A DNA stretch of 64,000 nt from Thamnaconus septentrionalis (GCA_009823395.1 CM020507.1:4380001-4444000), one strand, 5' to 3'; counted from the stretch's first letter, positions 24,170-36,013 are shown. Notes: generated from the sequence alone by a model not told the origin. Program-made: numbers and translations.

Positions 24170-24589
24170 CAACTCGACAGAATCCTGAATGGCGGCTCCC
24201 TTTAATGTGTTTGCTTGGCACACTGGCTGGTCGGCTCTTTAAAACAGTTTTTTGTTTCACTTGAAGTATTGATACGGTTTCAGAGGCGGAGCTGCTCGGC
24301 TCGCTTCTTAGAAAAGTCCCTCTGTGGTTTTAAGCCAAAAAAGTTTTCTCATTTAAAAGTTGTTGGTTAAAGAAAATTTGGAAAAAAAAATAAAAAAATT
24401 AAAGGCTTCTGTGCCCTGTGCATCATGTGCTGTTGTAATACCAAGTTTGACCATAGGAGGCTCGTGCAAGTACGTTCAAACTTAACCGCAATTAAAGATC
24501 CCTCATTGTACTGATTTTATTTTATCTTCATTCTTCCTCACAAACTCTACAGTGCAGCGGCTTTGTTCGATACATGTTGCTAGAAAATA

Positions 24590-24760
24590 TATGTATTTAT
24601 TTAGCCCTCTGTTTACAGCCTCATCCTGAGGTCCTTGCCCATGTTTGGAAGGAGACTAACAAAAAAGATCAGCACCTGGCTGACAAGGGGTTGTCAGTAA
24701 CCTGGAAGAGGTATCAGTGCCCTTTGTGACATCGCAAAGGTCTAATTTCCACAAGTGTGC
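24590..24760 (+). repeat. dispersed repeat with CRE-like palindrome, copy A
   Basis: It begins TTTAGCCCTCTGTTTACAGC and ends around CCTTTGTGACATCGCAAAGG, the near-palindrome shared by copies B to E, here with one change. Between them lies GGTCCTTGCCC and GGAAGGAGACTAAC. The family is unnamed by me; copies occur in both orientations in this window. Confidence 0.7.
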
Positions 24761-25078
24761 TTTTTAGCACACACTTACTGCAAAGGGGAGTAAGAAGCAA
24801 AGAACAAACTTGTCTCATTCTGGGGAGATCAGTGGTAGGACAGACCCAGATTGTCACTCATTGGTCAGATGATTTTACATGATACGGAACATTTAGGAGT
24901 AGAAAGAGAAATCCTGAAACACTGCTTCACCGTGTTCCTCAGCAATCTCAGCACGCCACAAGAGAAAACATGCCAGCTTATTTTAGACACTGATATTTTA
25001 TACATGAAACAGACATTTACAGTGTTGTTTTTTTTTTTTATTCACTTCTTTCTTTATTTTTCTGTTCTTCCCTGCCAG

Positions 25079-25222
25079 ACTGTCACGAGGCTTGCTCAGA
25101 GTGCCGCGGGCCCGGTCAGCAGGAGTGCTTGTCATGTTCCGACCCAGCTGCCTTGCTGAAGGACGGCGGCTGCGTCTCCCACTGCGGCGCCGGATTCTAC
25201 AGTCAGGACGCCGTCTGCTACG
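25079..25222 (+). CDS. fras1: fras1 exon 8 of window: furin-like repeat FU3
   Basis: Encodes 48 codons, phase 1-1: HCHEACSECRGPGQQECLSC, then GGCVSHC and VCY, with all eight cysteines. The first codon (histidine) joins the C from exon 7 to AC here. The acceptor is preceded by over 40 pyrimidine-rich bases and ends CCTGCCAG. The donor is GTGAAT. The motif SDPAALLKDGG is the usual long loop between cysteines 5 and 6. The exon sits isolated between a 9.3-kb and a 1.3-kb intron. Confidence 0.96.
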
Positions 25223-26482
25223 GTGAATTACATCACTTACAGTCTAACCTTTAAAGCTGCGTGCAGCGCCGCTGTCTTGGCTCGGCTACTTGACGGTTCC
25301 TCCAGACTTTGAACTGTGTCTGTTTATGAATCTTGAAACATGACACTTTGAATCTTGAAGCTAAAGTTCTTAAAAAAAAAATCCTCCCGAAATGATGTAG
25401 CCATACATTGTTTCTGTTTCCATAATGTGGAAACAAGAAGATGCATCGACTGTTTGCACGGATTTTAAATACTTCTTTAAATGTATGTTTGCATAAGGAA
25501 GATTTTACAACAACAGATCCCTTCGCTGTCTTATAGTTTTCAATTTGACACACAATGGGAGCTTGTAGTTGTGGTGAAGGTTGGCCGTGACCCTGTTCTC
25601 GGCGCCCCTTATGCGGCTCCACTCAGCCCCGTCGTGCCATAATGATAAGTCAGCAGTAGCGGGAGTTGGCAAACAAACAATGGAAAAAGACAATAATTAG
25701 CGCCTCTCTCCTGCTCTAATAAGCCATTTGAATAAAGACATCCGGCATGAATATGAATGGTTTCTATTTCGGAGGTGTGAGATGCAGAGCAGCGAGAATA
25801 GTTCTCCCCCAGGGCGGCGCTGAACTTAGCGGTGCGTGGATGAGCTCTTTGGTAGGTTTAAAAGCAGGAGTGGTGGGGGGGGTTCTAAAGAGTTAAAGGA
25901 CTCACTGAGGAGCCCTCCTTTGGAAAATGTCAAAACCCGAGGAACCTTCCAGCGAAAGGTCAAAACCATTAGAACTCTCCAGTTTGTGCTCAGATGTCTG
26001 GTTTGAAATGTCAACATCTGGAGATCGCTGAAGGCCTTTTTCAGAGACTGTTTTATCTCCTTGATTATTCGCCTCGGGGCTTCCTGACTTGGATCTGATG
26101 TGCTGAGGTTCCTTTCATGTCCCCTCCAGCGTGCCATAGGAATTTCCTCTTTAGCTTTTTTTTTTTTTTGTTTAATACAGAGGTAGATCGGTTGGAGATC
26201 CGTAGAGTGAACTGACATAAACTCACTTTCAGGGGTGCAAATGGAGTTTACTTTTTGGCTTTTCATTTTGAACAGAAATACTGAGAAATAAATAAATAAA
26301 TAAATAAATAAGGTGCCAAGATAAGAATGATTTGAAAAATGTGCATGTACCCAAAAAACAAAGTTGAGTGTCTGGCTTGCGGCTTCACTGTCTAACTTCC
26401 ACATCAAGTCGTCCGGTTTGAAATTGAGGAACTGCTTCGTCTCCACACCAAGTCGTTAACTGCGACACGCTGCACTTCACAG
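25223..26482 (+). other. fras1: intron 8
   Basis: The 1.3-kb intron has a (AAAT)n array at 26286-26310, a G run near 25875 and a poly(T) run near 26157-26170. Its 3' end has an unusually poor pyrimidine tract. No exon seen. Confidence 0.85.
26286..26310. repeat. (AAAT)n microsatellite
   Basis: Six AAAT-type units in intron 8. Confidence 0.93.
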
Positions 26483-26623
26483 CCTGCGATCCGTCTTGTG
26501 CCTCCTGTTTCCCGGACAACCCCAAGTGCATGAGCTGCGTGGCGGGGACCGCCTTGCATCATGGGAAATGTATTCCCCACTGCCCGACTCACAACTACCT
26601 GGATGCCCACGGCAGGTGCAGAG
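26483..26623 (+). CDS. fras1: fras1 exon 9 of window: furin-like repeat FU4
   Basis: Encodes 47 codons, phase 1-1: ACDPSCASCFPDNPKCMSC, GKCIPHC, GRCR, with eight cysteines. The reading frame and cysteine spacing are clear, but the acceptor is weak: the 30 bases before CTTCACAG are purine-rich with no long pyrimidine run. A possible branch sequence GTTAACTG lies about 25 bases upstream. The donor is GTAGGC. Only 97 bp separate this exon from the next, the shortest intron in the window, so the pair is likely recognised together by intron definition. Confidence 0.94.
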
Positions 26624-26720
26624 GTAGGCGGAGCAACCCCTTCCTTTGGCTTGACCGCACTACGTTTTTTTTTCTCCCTCCTCTACATTTCTTTATTTAT
26701 TCATTCCTTTTTCTCCTCAG

Positions 26721-26861
26721 CCTGCCACAGCTCCTGCGCCTCCTGCTGGGGACCCTCGGTATCACAGTGCTCCCTGTGTCCTGGTGGGCTCCTCCTGCAC
26801 CAGGGCCAGTGTGTGGAGGCCTGTGGGGAGGGTCTCTACGCTCAGGACAACACCTGCCACA
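26721..26861 (+). CDS. fras1: fras1 exon 10 of window: furin-like repeat FU5
   Basis: Encodes 47 codons, phase 1-1: ACHSSCASCWGPSVSQCSLC, GQCVEAC, NTCH, eight cysteines. It is preceded by a strong pyrimidine tract ending TTCTCCTCAG and followed by GTGAGA. The GPS/GP motif after the third cysteine is shared with FU3, FU6, FU7, FU8 and FU12, marking a subset of closely related modules within the array. Confidence 0.96.
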
Positions 26862-27044
26862 GTGAGAGCTTGTTTCTTCTTCACCATTCTTGGCTTTAAA
26901 CCTGAAGAGTTGATGGTTGTGACGGTTGAGTGGACTTGGACCACTTGTTTTGTCATAGATGATAAAAACAGAACCACAAAGGGGTTGATCTGGTTTTATT
27001 TGAGAGATTTTTGAACTGCTTGCATATTGAAACACATTTCTATC

Positions 27045-27345
27045 AATCCATCCATCTTTATCAGTGCTTCAGGCCTTTGTGTGGAGGTGGGGTCGCACCC
27101 TGGACTAGTTGCCAGTTCATCGCAGGGCCACATAGAGACAACCAGCTATCCACACTCACACCTAAGGCCAATTTAGTTTTCACATGCATGTATTTGGAGT
27201 GCGGGAGGAACCCAGAGAACCCTGAGAGAACCCACACACGCAGGGAGAACATGCAAACTCCACACTGAACATCTCCAGGTCTGGTCTACCTGCTTGCTGT
27301 GAGGCGACAGTGGAAACCACTGCACCATCGTCTCGCCCGTGAGCC
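27045..27345 (+). mobile_element. widespread teleost interspersed repeat fragment
   Basis: Successive motifs AATCCATCCATC, GGGTCGCACCCTGGACTAG, CAGTTCATCGCAGGGCCACA, CATAGAGACAACCA, CAATTTAG, CATGCATGTATTTGGA, GGGAGGAACCCAGAGAACC, GCAGGGAGAACATGCAAACT and CTTGCTGTGAGGCGACAGTG are those of a very common fish dispersed repeat. I recognise the family by these phrases but do not assign its Repbase name. The copy has many substitutions and small deletions and looks old. Confidence 0.85.
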
Positions 27346-27488
27346 CCTAAGACAAAGACTTATGTTCAATTTCAAAAATAATCCCAGTGTTTTCTTTAGT
27401 GCCTCTGGTCCCAAAAACACAAGTTGTACCTATTTTCTCCCAAGGGCTCCACATGACTGGCGATGTTACGCACATGAAGCTATAGTGG

Positions 27489-27490
<2 letters not shown>

Positions 27491-27530
<40 letters not shown>
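27491..27530. repeat. (CA)n microsatellite
   Basis: About 40 bp of CA repeat just after the interspersed element. Confidence 0.96.
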
Positions 27531-28123
27531 TTTGGAACTGAATCCTCTCTGCGCCCCCTGCCTGGATATACAACATCAGATTCTAAGCCTGAAAAATGAT
27601 GAATCCGTCTTGGAAAGCTCCAGTCTGCAGTGTTTTTTCCAGCCACAGTGGACCAATCAGCATGCTTTCAGAGAAACAGGCAGCAGCTGCGACCAGTTTT
27701 TTTGTTTTTCTGGGAAGCGACTGCTAGTGTGTAAACAGTGGCAGACACAGCGTGGATGTCGCTCGGCTGGCACTTTGTATCATGGGAAACATTTCCTCAC
27801 AACAACAACAACACGGGCAGAGAGTCTCACCGCCCTCAACCGGCTCTGGCAGGAGTTCAGTTCAACAAGGCCGTGTGTATCGCAGCGGCGCGCGCAGCGA
27901 AGCGTCGGCGCTAGCGGGCGCTAGGAAGCGTTACGCTGTTATCAACACACTCAGGTAGCAGTAATGTAACATTATCAGCCTGCTTTGAAGTTCCCAAAAA
28001 GGTTTTTACTCTCCAGACAGACACGTGGATTTCATCCCAAGCGGTGAAACACTCCATCGGTCATGTGACTGTAATGACACTGGCACTTCCTCTCCGACCT
28101 GCTTGCTGTCCTGCTGCTTCCAG

Positions 28124-28291
28124 ACTGTCACCCCTCCTGTCGCTCCTGCGTGGGGCCTCTGGCCTCCGACTGTCTGCGCTGCCTGAAGCCGGAGGAAAGC
28201 CTGCAGCCTCAGTCTGCTCAGATGCAGCACGGCGTGTGCACGGCGGGATGCGGCGCTCACAGCTTCCTGGATGACACGCAGACGTGCAGAG
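28124..28291 (+). CDS. fras1: fras1 exon 11 of window: furin-like repeat FU6 (long form)
   Basis: Encodes 56 codons, phase 1-1: NCHPSCRSCVGPLASDCLRC, then a long loop, HGVCTAGC and TCR. All eight cysteines are kept, but the loop between cysteines 5 and 6 is 18 residues (LKPEESLQPQSAQMQHGV) against 9-13 elsewhere, making this the longest FU exon. Acceptor is CTGCTTCCAG and donor GTGAGT. The extra residues are polar and glutamine-rich, compatible with a surface loop. The exon precedes the second-largest intron (8.0 kb). Confidence 0.95.
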
Positions 28292-28770
28292 GTGAGTCTG
28301 TCCAGGTTTTTTTTTGTTTTGTTTTTTTTTTTTTTTCTTTCTTTTTTTCCTCTCTGTCTGGAGGATCATGTGGGATAACGTGGGCCGATGTGCTGTGCCG
28401 ATTTGATTTGTGAAGTTTAGATCTTTATACTTTCAGCCTTGACACAAGTCAAGTTTTTTTTTTCCTAAAAAGTAAAAACTGAAGTGAATTGCCTAAAAAT
28501 ACAAATTATTGGTGGCTGTGTATCACAGACCTCTGGAATTGAATTTTTTTTTAGAATGTCAGAATACAGTGGAAATTGATCATGGTAATTATCAATCTGT
28601 CTTTATCTGTCATTATATGGAACAATCACTGATCTGTGATCATGTGTTTCAGTCTTCCTGCTTATTTATTTATATTTTAAAGGTCCTCTTTTATTTGTCA
28701 TTAAAGCAGCGTTTCTTTATTAAGCCCCTTGGCCCTCCCAAAAAGTCCCCAATATCTAGAAAAAAAGTCA

Positions 28771-28970
28771 TATTTAGCCCTGTGTTTACAGCCTTGTGCA
28801 AAAATGTTGCCTTTGATCTCCCTGTGGACGTCCACTGGGGATCTTCCACGTGTCTGAGAAGGGAATGAGAAAGTTGCAGTGCGGCGGAGCCAGCAGGAGC
28901 CAGGGTGTTATCACTAACCTTTTGGAGAGCCCTTTGTGACATCACAAACAAATCATTTCCAAAGGTTTGG
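28771..28970 (+). repeat. dispersed repeat with CRE-like palindrome, copy B
   Basis: It starts TATTTAGCCCTGTGTTTACAGCC and ends with CCCTTTGTGACATCACAAAC, about 160 bases later. Interior phrases such as GGGTGTTATCACTAACC correspond to GGTTGTCAGTAACCTGG in copy A. Confidence 0.7.
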
Positions 28971-29045
28971 CGTGCTGGGAAAAGACACAAAGTTTGTCAA
29001 ACCTTTGATTTGTTAATTAACTCGACTCGGTGTCCAAAGTTTCCG

Positions 29046-29048
<3 letters not shown>

Positions 29049-29082
<34 letters not shown>
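29049..29082. repeat. (TG)n microsatellite
   Basis: About 34 bp of TG repeat just after repeat copy B. Confidence 0.96.
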
Positions 29083-29083
<1 letters not shown>

Positions 29084-29950
29084 CGTGCACCGTCTGCAGA
29101 GAGTTGGGTTTGTTTGCGCGCTTTCCTGACGAGGCTGTTTGTTAGTGTGAAATTGTGCGTGTAATGGGCTTATTTGAGGCGGGTTTTTGGTTGGAGGGAT
29201 AAAACTGTCAAGTGAGAATAATTATCAGCCACCTACCATCGTCACGTCGCACGTCTCCACACCCCCACCGTGCCAAGAGAGCCGGCGGGGAGCTTTTTAT
29301 TTTTTATTTTTTTTTCCTATGAAGTCGGATGACACCAAAGAGGAGAAAAGGGATTAAAGTAGAGGGTGTAATCATTTCTCCCCACCTCTCCACTTGGTGC
29401 AGGGAAATTCTACCCGTTTAGCAGCATCACAGCTGGGCTCCCATCTCTCCACCCGCCTCCTGTTGAGTGTCTGCGCCCGCTTCCCACGCTGTGGACACCA
29501 TTTGGCAGGAAGATGGGTCATTTCTTTGTCTGTCTTCTACTTAAAGGGAGCCAAATAGTTTGCCAGAGTTTTGTTTGGTCTCTACTTTCCTCTGGTCGCA
29601 CCCTCACCACTGCCCCTGTGCCACTGCTGCTTCCACACCTGGGATGAGATAAAGCTGCGCTCAGCTCTCCCGCACTGCGGAGCGATAACAGTTTAATCCT
29701 GTGAGATACTGAGGCAACCTCGATGTTTTCACAGCCGGTTCTCTGCGCTCTCTGCGTTTAGTTAACCGACACAAGTTGTATTACAATTTTCTTTTTTTCT
29801 GGGTTTATTATGTTAGAGATTTTTGCACTTAGTCATGGGGTTTGTTGCCTTGTGCTCACAATTAACATGTATTAATAATAAAATGAACAGTGAGTGACTA
29901 ATTTTCTTTTATTTATCTTTTATATTTAAATAAAAGCAGCAAACCATGTG

Positions 29951-30180
29951 GATTTCCAGAAAAGAGCGCATTTAGCCCTGTGTTTACAGCTTCCCAGTAA
30001 GACCGAGGCCTTGTTAGAACTTTAACGTCTTTGGAAGGATGCTCTCAGGGGCGGAGCCAACTCCTTGCTCTTTTTTTTTTTTTTGACACTAACATGGGAG
30101 TCTTTGTGATGTCACACGGGTCTTTTGGCCCATGTGACATCACAAAGGGTTGACTTACTTTCTGAAAAGTCAGTTTGAAG
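29951..30180 (+). repeat. dispersed repeat with CRE-like palindrome, copy C
   Basis: It starts GCATTTAGCCCTGTGTTTACAGC and contains GGGGCGGAGCCAACTCC. The near-palindrome occurs twice: TCTTTGTGATGTCACACGG, then CATGTGACATCACAAAGGG 30 bases later in the opposite sense. Confidence 0.7.
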
Positions 30181-30193
30181 AGGTAAAAAATGG

Positions 30194-30224
<31 letters not shown>

Positions 30225-30280
30225 CTTCTTCTTCTTCTTCTTCTTCTTCTTCTTCTTCTTCTTTCTTCTTCCTCTTCTCC
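30194..30280. repeat. (CTT)n triplet tract
   Basis: Nearly pure CTT repeat of about 87 bp directly after repeat copy C. It reads as GAA on the minus strand. Confidence 0.96.
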
Positions 30281-31655
30281 TGAAGGGTTTCGCTGAGAGG
30301 CCAACAGTTCTTGTTACTGTTGGAAACCATTAGTGAATTTTTCATGACGAGGGACCTTTAAATATTTTAATATTTTCATACATGACAGCCAACCTCTGAG
30401 TGCCCTTATTAGTGGCAGAGATTCAGGAGTTCTCTTTGCCTGGAGGTTGGAAGTGAAGATCGAAATCTTGGCAGTTCAAAGACCTTTTTTTGACTTTAAA
30501 TGGATAAATTGCCTGATGGTTGATATGCAGCCTGTTGTTAAATACAGGAAATGTGTAGTTTTACAGTTTCAATTAAATGTAATTTCAGCAGCTGGCTGCT
30601 TGTCGGTCTTGAAGACTTAGAGGTCCATCGTCTTATATTTTACTGTTCTAGTACATTATTCCACCATCGCAGTTCTGAAAAGTGGACCCGAGTATTGGTA
30701 GTTGGATGTTTTTTGTTTGTGTTTTTAACTTTATTTCTAGTCCTACTTGTAAACACTAGTCAAGTTCGACAAGTGCGAAGACAGGTTGTATCACCTTCTG
30801 CATCTCCTGGGATTTTCCAGTCGAGTGGTCTGCGTCTCTTCACACTCACCCAACAGCTGCGTCTTAAAGTGTGTTTTACACTTTGGCGCTCATCTTAATT
30901 ACAGGAGGCTCTCCGAGGAATTTTCTCTGCGCTGATGTTTCCGGTGAGCCGTGAAGTTTGTTAGATTGTAACGTGTTGCCTCTGCAGTAAATACTTTGCA
31001 AAGCCACCCCAGTTGTTTACTGCGTGAGCAGTGAGTGAGACCTGAAGCTACCTGGTTAGCAATAAACTCATCTGTAGAACCTCATCTGATTTTAAAGGCT
31101 GGGTTTACAAAAGTTTAAGATAAAAAAAAAAAAAAATCAGCATATTGTGGGACCCTTAATAAATTTTGTGTTTTGTGTTGCAAATCACAAGAATTAAAAT
31201 AAAATAAACATCAGTGGATCTTCCATCACATGTGCTCGTTGTGGCTAAAGTTCTGAAAAGCCGTGACTGCAACTTTGGTTCCAGTTTAGTTCATCAGTGA
31301 CTCTTCATTTGCTGCTTTAACCTGCACACGCTTCCCATAAAAACAGGCCTTTGTGGCTGCAACAGAGAAAATTGGATGTGAGCCGCTCGGTCACGGCTTG
31401 AAATGACTTTGCGTGCCTGCTTTTGTGGTGCGAGCGATTGCCACTTATCCTGTTTCTCTTTCACCCCAAAGTTTCACCCGAAATTAGTTTGGGAGCGACG
31501 AGCCGAGGATCAGCGCGATAAGTGACGAGTCATTAAACATTCAGTGGAGGTAAAATGTAGAGCCGCTGTTCAGCTCCGTGCGACAAGCGCTTCCCTCGAC
31601 GACCCGTCAGCGGGTTCAGGTGCGCTGCTGGAAACAATGGCAGCTGTGCCTGTGC

Positions 31656-31658
<3 letters not shown>

Positions 31659-31721
<63 letters not shown>
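31659..31721. repeat. (TG)n microsatellite
   Basis: About 63 bp TG array, the first of four AC/GT arrays in 450 bp. Confidence 0.97.
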
Positions 31722-31722
<1 letters not shown>

Positions 31723-31823
31723 GACAGACTCAGTCCTCGACATCCACTGGCCTGAAGCAAAACAGGCCGTGGGCTTCACTTACCTACCCTGAACTGTGTT
31801 TACGCTCAACCCCAGGATGTCAG

Positions 31824-31824
<1 letters not shown>

Positions 31825-31872
<48 letters not shown>
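31825..31872. repeat. (CA)n microsatellite
   Basis: About 48 bp CA array in the opposite sense to its neighbours. Confidence 0.97.
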
Positions 31873-31875
<3 letters not shown>

Positions 31876-31940
31876 AGTGTCTGGAATTTTGCTCTCAGAC
31901 ATCTGAGAGCTCGACAGACGTCAACCTGCTTGATGCGCCA

Positions 31941-31941
31941 G

Positions 31942-31988
<47 letters not shown>
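31941..31988. repeat. (GT)n microsatellite
   Basis: About 48 bp GT array with one CG step. Confidence 0.97.
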
Positions 31989-32062
31989 TTTAATGCTGCT
32001 GCCGGCTAGACGGCAGGTCGAACTGAAGGCAAGTACTTACCTGAGATGTCTGTGACACTCTG

Positions 32063-32065
<3 letters not shown>

Positions 32066-32100
<35 letters not shown>
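32066..32100. repeat. (GT)n microsatellite
   Basis: About 35 bp GT array followed within 10 bases by a run of ten G. Confidence 0.97.
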
Positions 32101-32101
<1 letters not shown>

Positions 32102-34481
32102 TGTGTGGGAGGGGGGGGGGCATATTCCTGACTTTTGCAAAAGGCAACAGTTAAAAGTGGCTCAATAAAAGTTCCAGGATGAGAGTGGAGGGAATAGCTT
32201 CTCTGTTGCTGTGGCTGCTGGTTGAGGACGCTGCTGTGTGTTCTCCACTCTGCGTCCTCTTGTGCTTTATTGTATCACACTCGCACGCAGCACAGAGACT
32301 CGTGGTCTTGGTGGATGTGTAGCGGCGCTTCACGTCTCTGTGACTGACTGTCTCCCTCCTCCTTTTTACTGCAATCCTTAAATCTGATGAGGTCTCGGCC
32401 TTTCTGCAGCAATCTGAGGGGAAAAAGAGTCCTGACGTCCTGCCAGTGGGACCTCCTCCTTGCTGATTTTCATTGCTTTTCTCCTACCAAACCTACAAAT
32501 CCAAATTGAAATGGCTTTGGTGGCCATCCATCGTCCAACTGCTGTTCCTCTGCCCCTTGTAAAGGCATCAATGAATGACTCAGCTTGACTGATGTCTCAA
32601 TTAGGCCGATTTTCCTGCAATGCAAATTATTTTTCTTGTTGTTGTTTAATTGTGTGGCCAAGAAAAAGGCACATTGTTCGACATTTAAATGGATCTATTG
32701 ACTTGAAATGGAAGTGTGAGGATCAGGAGGATGAGCTCAACTGTGACATCAGCGAATTGAGATTAACTACGACTCAAATTATGATTCCTGACCATTAGGT
32801 GGTGCTCAACCTCACACGCTTGGCCTTAAAATACGTGAATTCAGAAGCTGAACGTGACATCGCTTTTTCTATGAGCAGTACAGCCAGATTTTTTTTGTGT
32901 GTTGTCCGTGTGTGTGTGTGTCAGCTGTGGGAGGTTGTCGGGCTTCCTGCACAGCTTTACCTCATGTAGGGTTTAAACATGGCCCAACCAGGAGCCTCCA
33001 AAGCTTCTACGTGATTCCCGCGGAGGTCGACAAACACGCTCAGGAGGTCAGACGCCCCCTGCTGGGCTGCTGGCCACCTCCCTGGACACATGTGAATCTC
33101 CCCTGCAGGGAGCTCCCCTGCAGGGAGACGTTCTGCTTCTTTTCCACTCCAAAGTTCCAGGCCTCGGTAGATTTTGATGTCCCAGTTTTGGAGACCTCTC
33201 TGCCCTCTGCTTTTCCTTTTTTATCCTTTTTTTTCATCCTCGCGCCACAGAGAAGATTATTTTCCCATGGGGAGCCGGAGTGAGCTGGAAGACGCCGCTG
33301 GGCTGAAGGAACTGTGGGTTATTCGCTTGTCTTTGTTTCCCCTTTCTCGATGCAGCCAGGATGACAAATGGATGCGGAGCTTTTATTGTGCGAGGGGGGA
33401 ATGCTTTCCAGTTTTGTCTGCGGCCAAGTCCGACTCCAAATAGCTCAATTTGTGTATATTTGGAACCCAAACACAAGAGAAGCTTTCCGTCGCATTGATA
33501 CATCCTCAGCAGTTTCTGTCTGCCGGCGTTCTGCAGCAACACGCCAAGACGCTCCACCAGACACGTGTTGTGTTGTGCTGTGTTTGCGTTGCGTAGCGTA
33601 GCAGCAGTCAGTCAGTCTGCTCCACATTAGCGCCATAATCAGCCCTGCTGCAACCGACAGGATCGTTTGTGTCAGGCGTCAAGGAGCACTCAGCCAAAAA
33701 AACTCAATCAGCGCTCTCCAGCGCCGCCGCCGCCACCTGAAATTACCTCCCCATCACAACACAGCTAATGACGCCGGCGCTGCTCCTCTGATTGTGCGCC
33801 CGCTGGATGAAGTGCTGCAAGAACGCCGCCCCGCCTCAACTTGGCCGTTAATACCAGAATCAAGCGAGGGCGGGCTTTGCTTTTCTCATCTCGGGCTTCT
33901 CCTTAATGAATGTGGGAGGCGAAACATTCAACGTTGGCGTCGTCTTTCGTTTCTCGTTCGGGACCGTTGGACTCGATCGTGCAATCGTCTCGTCTTCCCT
34001 CTGCAGAATTCCCGCCCGGTTCGGTTTCCGCTCGCTCCTCGTTTAGACGTTGCGTTATCGTCTGCTCCTATGGGACGTCATCACAGCGCCAACTACTGCT
34101 TCGCACAGATACTGCAAGCATTGTGTCGCTATATTGTTCCCACCCAAACTCACAACTCAGATGTTTCCGACTGGCTGTCCTCACACTCATCACACTCATC
34201 ATCTCATGAGAACGAAGCTGACGAGATCCAATGGAAAACAAATTATTATGCAGCGCCAGCCGCAAATAAAGTGACGTCCTGATGGGAGAAGCTTCATTTG
34301 AGACCCACAAGTTATTTTTTGCTCTTACTTTTGTCAGAAGTGAGTGTGTTTACCTTCGTCACGCTGCAAACTACTGGCCTGGCATGGCTACTGCAGCGTT
34401 CCCGTCCAAAGAACTGTGAAGTTCTCGTCTGAAACAGGGCCTGCTGTTTTCAAAGTACTGATGTGTAAAGAAAAATAAAAC

Positions 34482-34518
<37 letters not shown>

Positions 34519-34978
34519 CACACACACGTTTCCGTGCGCCAAGGTGGCCCCTGCCACTGGCTGTCATGCAGATTTTACACCAAACCTGGATACAGCTGAC
34601 AGCACTGTGAAAGAATCCAGGGAGGAGTAATTATAAGCACACACACAGAGGCATACACACACACTTAAGCCCATCAGAAGTCAGTGCACACACACACACT
34701 CACACACGACGCTCGCGGCCTCATGATGACAGCCCTTTTGTCTTCCCCTGCGCCGCCGTCAGCAGCTGGCGGTCGCTCGCTCGCTCGCTCTCCTCGCTCT
34801 CTCGCTGGGTCGGCTGGCAGTCCCGGCTCAGGTTCCAGACCCCCAAAAGCTCCGCTCGGCTATTTGTCTCCGCAGCGGCAAAGCAGACATCAAAGGCTGC
34901 GCAAATGGGTCTGTTTCAGGGCGGCGGAGGTGTAGAGTGAAGAGTGCCGGGGTCTGTTCGCGGAGGTAATCCAGGGGG

Positions 34979-35005
34979 AGGAGGAGGAGGAGGAGGAGGA
35001 GGAGG
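34979..35005. repeat. (GGA)n triplet tract
   Basis: Nine GGA-type units in intron 11. Confidence 0.93.
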
Positions 35006-35956
35006 AAGACTTGCTTTTATTGAGAGCCAAATGTGTCCTGGAAGAAAGACCTGGGAACGTTGCAGCAGAGGCCTAAACTTTTTGTTGCACACACATGCAT
35101 GTAGGGGGGGTTTGTGTGCAAAGTGTTTTAGTTGCATAACCAGTTGAAGTTAATAACTCGCTCAGCGAAGGGCCACTTGGAAACAATAAAAACCAGAATC
35201 AGCCAGACGGTCGATTATCCCAGCAGCAGCCTTCCAAAGCTGCTTCTGCTTCTTTTTCAATAACCTTTTCTTTCTCCCGTCAGTCCTCTCAGCTGCATCA
35301 AGTCCAAAACTACAGCGCCGTTTTTTGGCTCTAAAAATCTTCCTGCCTGCGACGTTTCCCTGCGATACGAAACGGCCCCTGAATGATGTGTGACGAGGCG
35401 TTTGAGGCGATAAAGCAGCAGGCGCAGAGAGGCTCCGTCTTCAAGGATTCTTTTGCAGTCCTGTTGGATCAGAACGTCAGGGCTGGAACAGGATCCTGGC
35501 GCGTGTGCGCCCCTCCTGATTTGTATAGCGGTGGTGTCATCGCAGTCTAACGTCACCTTTTGCATGAGAGACAAGGAGCCCTCGAGGGTAAAAAAACCCC
35601 CCCAAAAAAAACCCTATAACTGGCAACAGCGACGGAACAGGATGGTGTCGAGCACAGAAGTCAAAGCCGAGGCCTTCGGGAAAAATCTGCCCGGAAAAAT
35701 ACACTCAGGCTTTTTTTTTCCAGTTTAATATTAAATTCTGCCGAGCTGTCTGGTTTACAAGTTTTACTTTTTAGTGCTGCTTTACGCAAAATCTTCTCCG
35801 GCTGTACAGGCTGAACATCCTTCACTGAGTGTCACTGCAACCAATGATGGTGCTTTGTGACTGTTGCACGTGTCTTGTTATTATTTACACTGCATTTCAG
35901 TTTGTCATGATCTTTCTTTTAATTTGCTTGTGCTTGTTGCAGTGACATTAAAGACG

Positions 35957-36013
35957 TTCTATTCTATTCTATCCTATTTTATCCTATCCTATTGTATTCT
36001 ATTCCGTTCTATT
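35957..36013. repeat. (TTCTA)n pentanucleotide repeat
   Basis: About eleven degenerate units of TTCTA/TCCTA/TTTTA in intron 11. Confidence 0.9.

Larger units (their letters stand above)
15742..25078 (+). other. fras1: intron 7 (longest in window)
   Basis: At 9.3 kb this intron has a long stretch (about 16000-23900) with few microsatellites. It contains a 14-bp unit repeated three times at 18512-18554, a possible minus-strand TATA box near 19958, TA repeats at 20141-20170, two (AC)n arrays at 23949-23998 and 24117-24168, and one copy of the CRE-palindrome repeat family at 24590-24760. I found no FU-like exon in it and no nested gene on either strand. Confidence 0.8.
26862..28123 (+). other. 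fras1: intron 10
   Basis: This 1.3-kb intron holds a fish-type dispersed repeat at about 27045-27345 and a (CA)n array at 27491-27530. No exon seen. Confidence 0.85.

Noticed and set aside
33090..33130. Tandem CCCCTGCAGGGAG motif resembling splice acceptors
   Set aside because: It is a short duplication of a palindromic sequence; following frames show no FU cysteine pattern.
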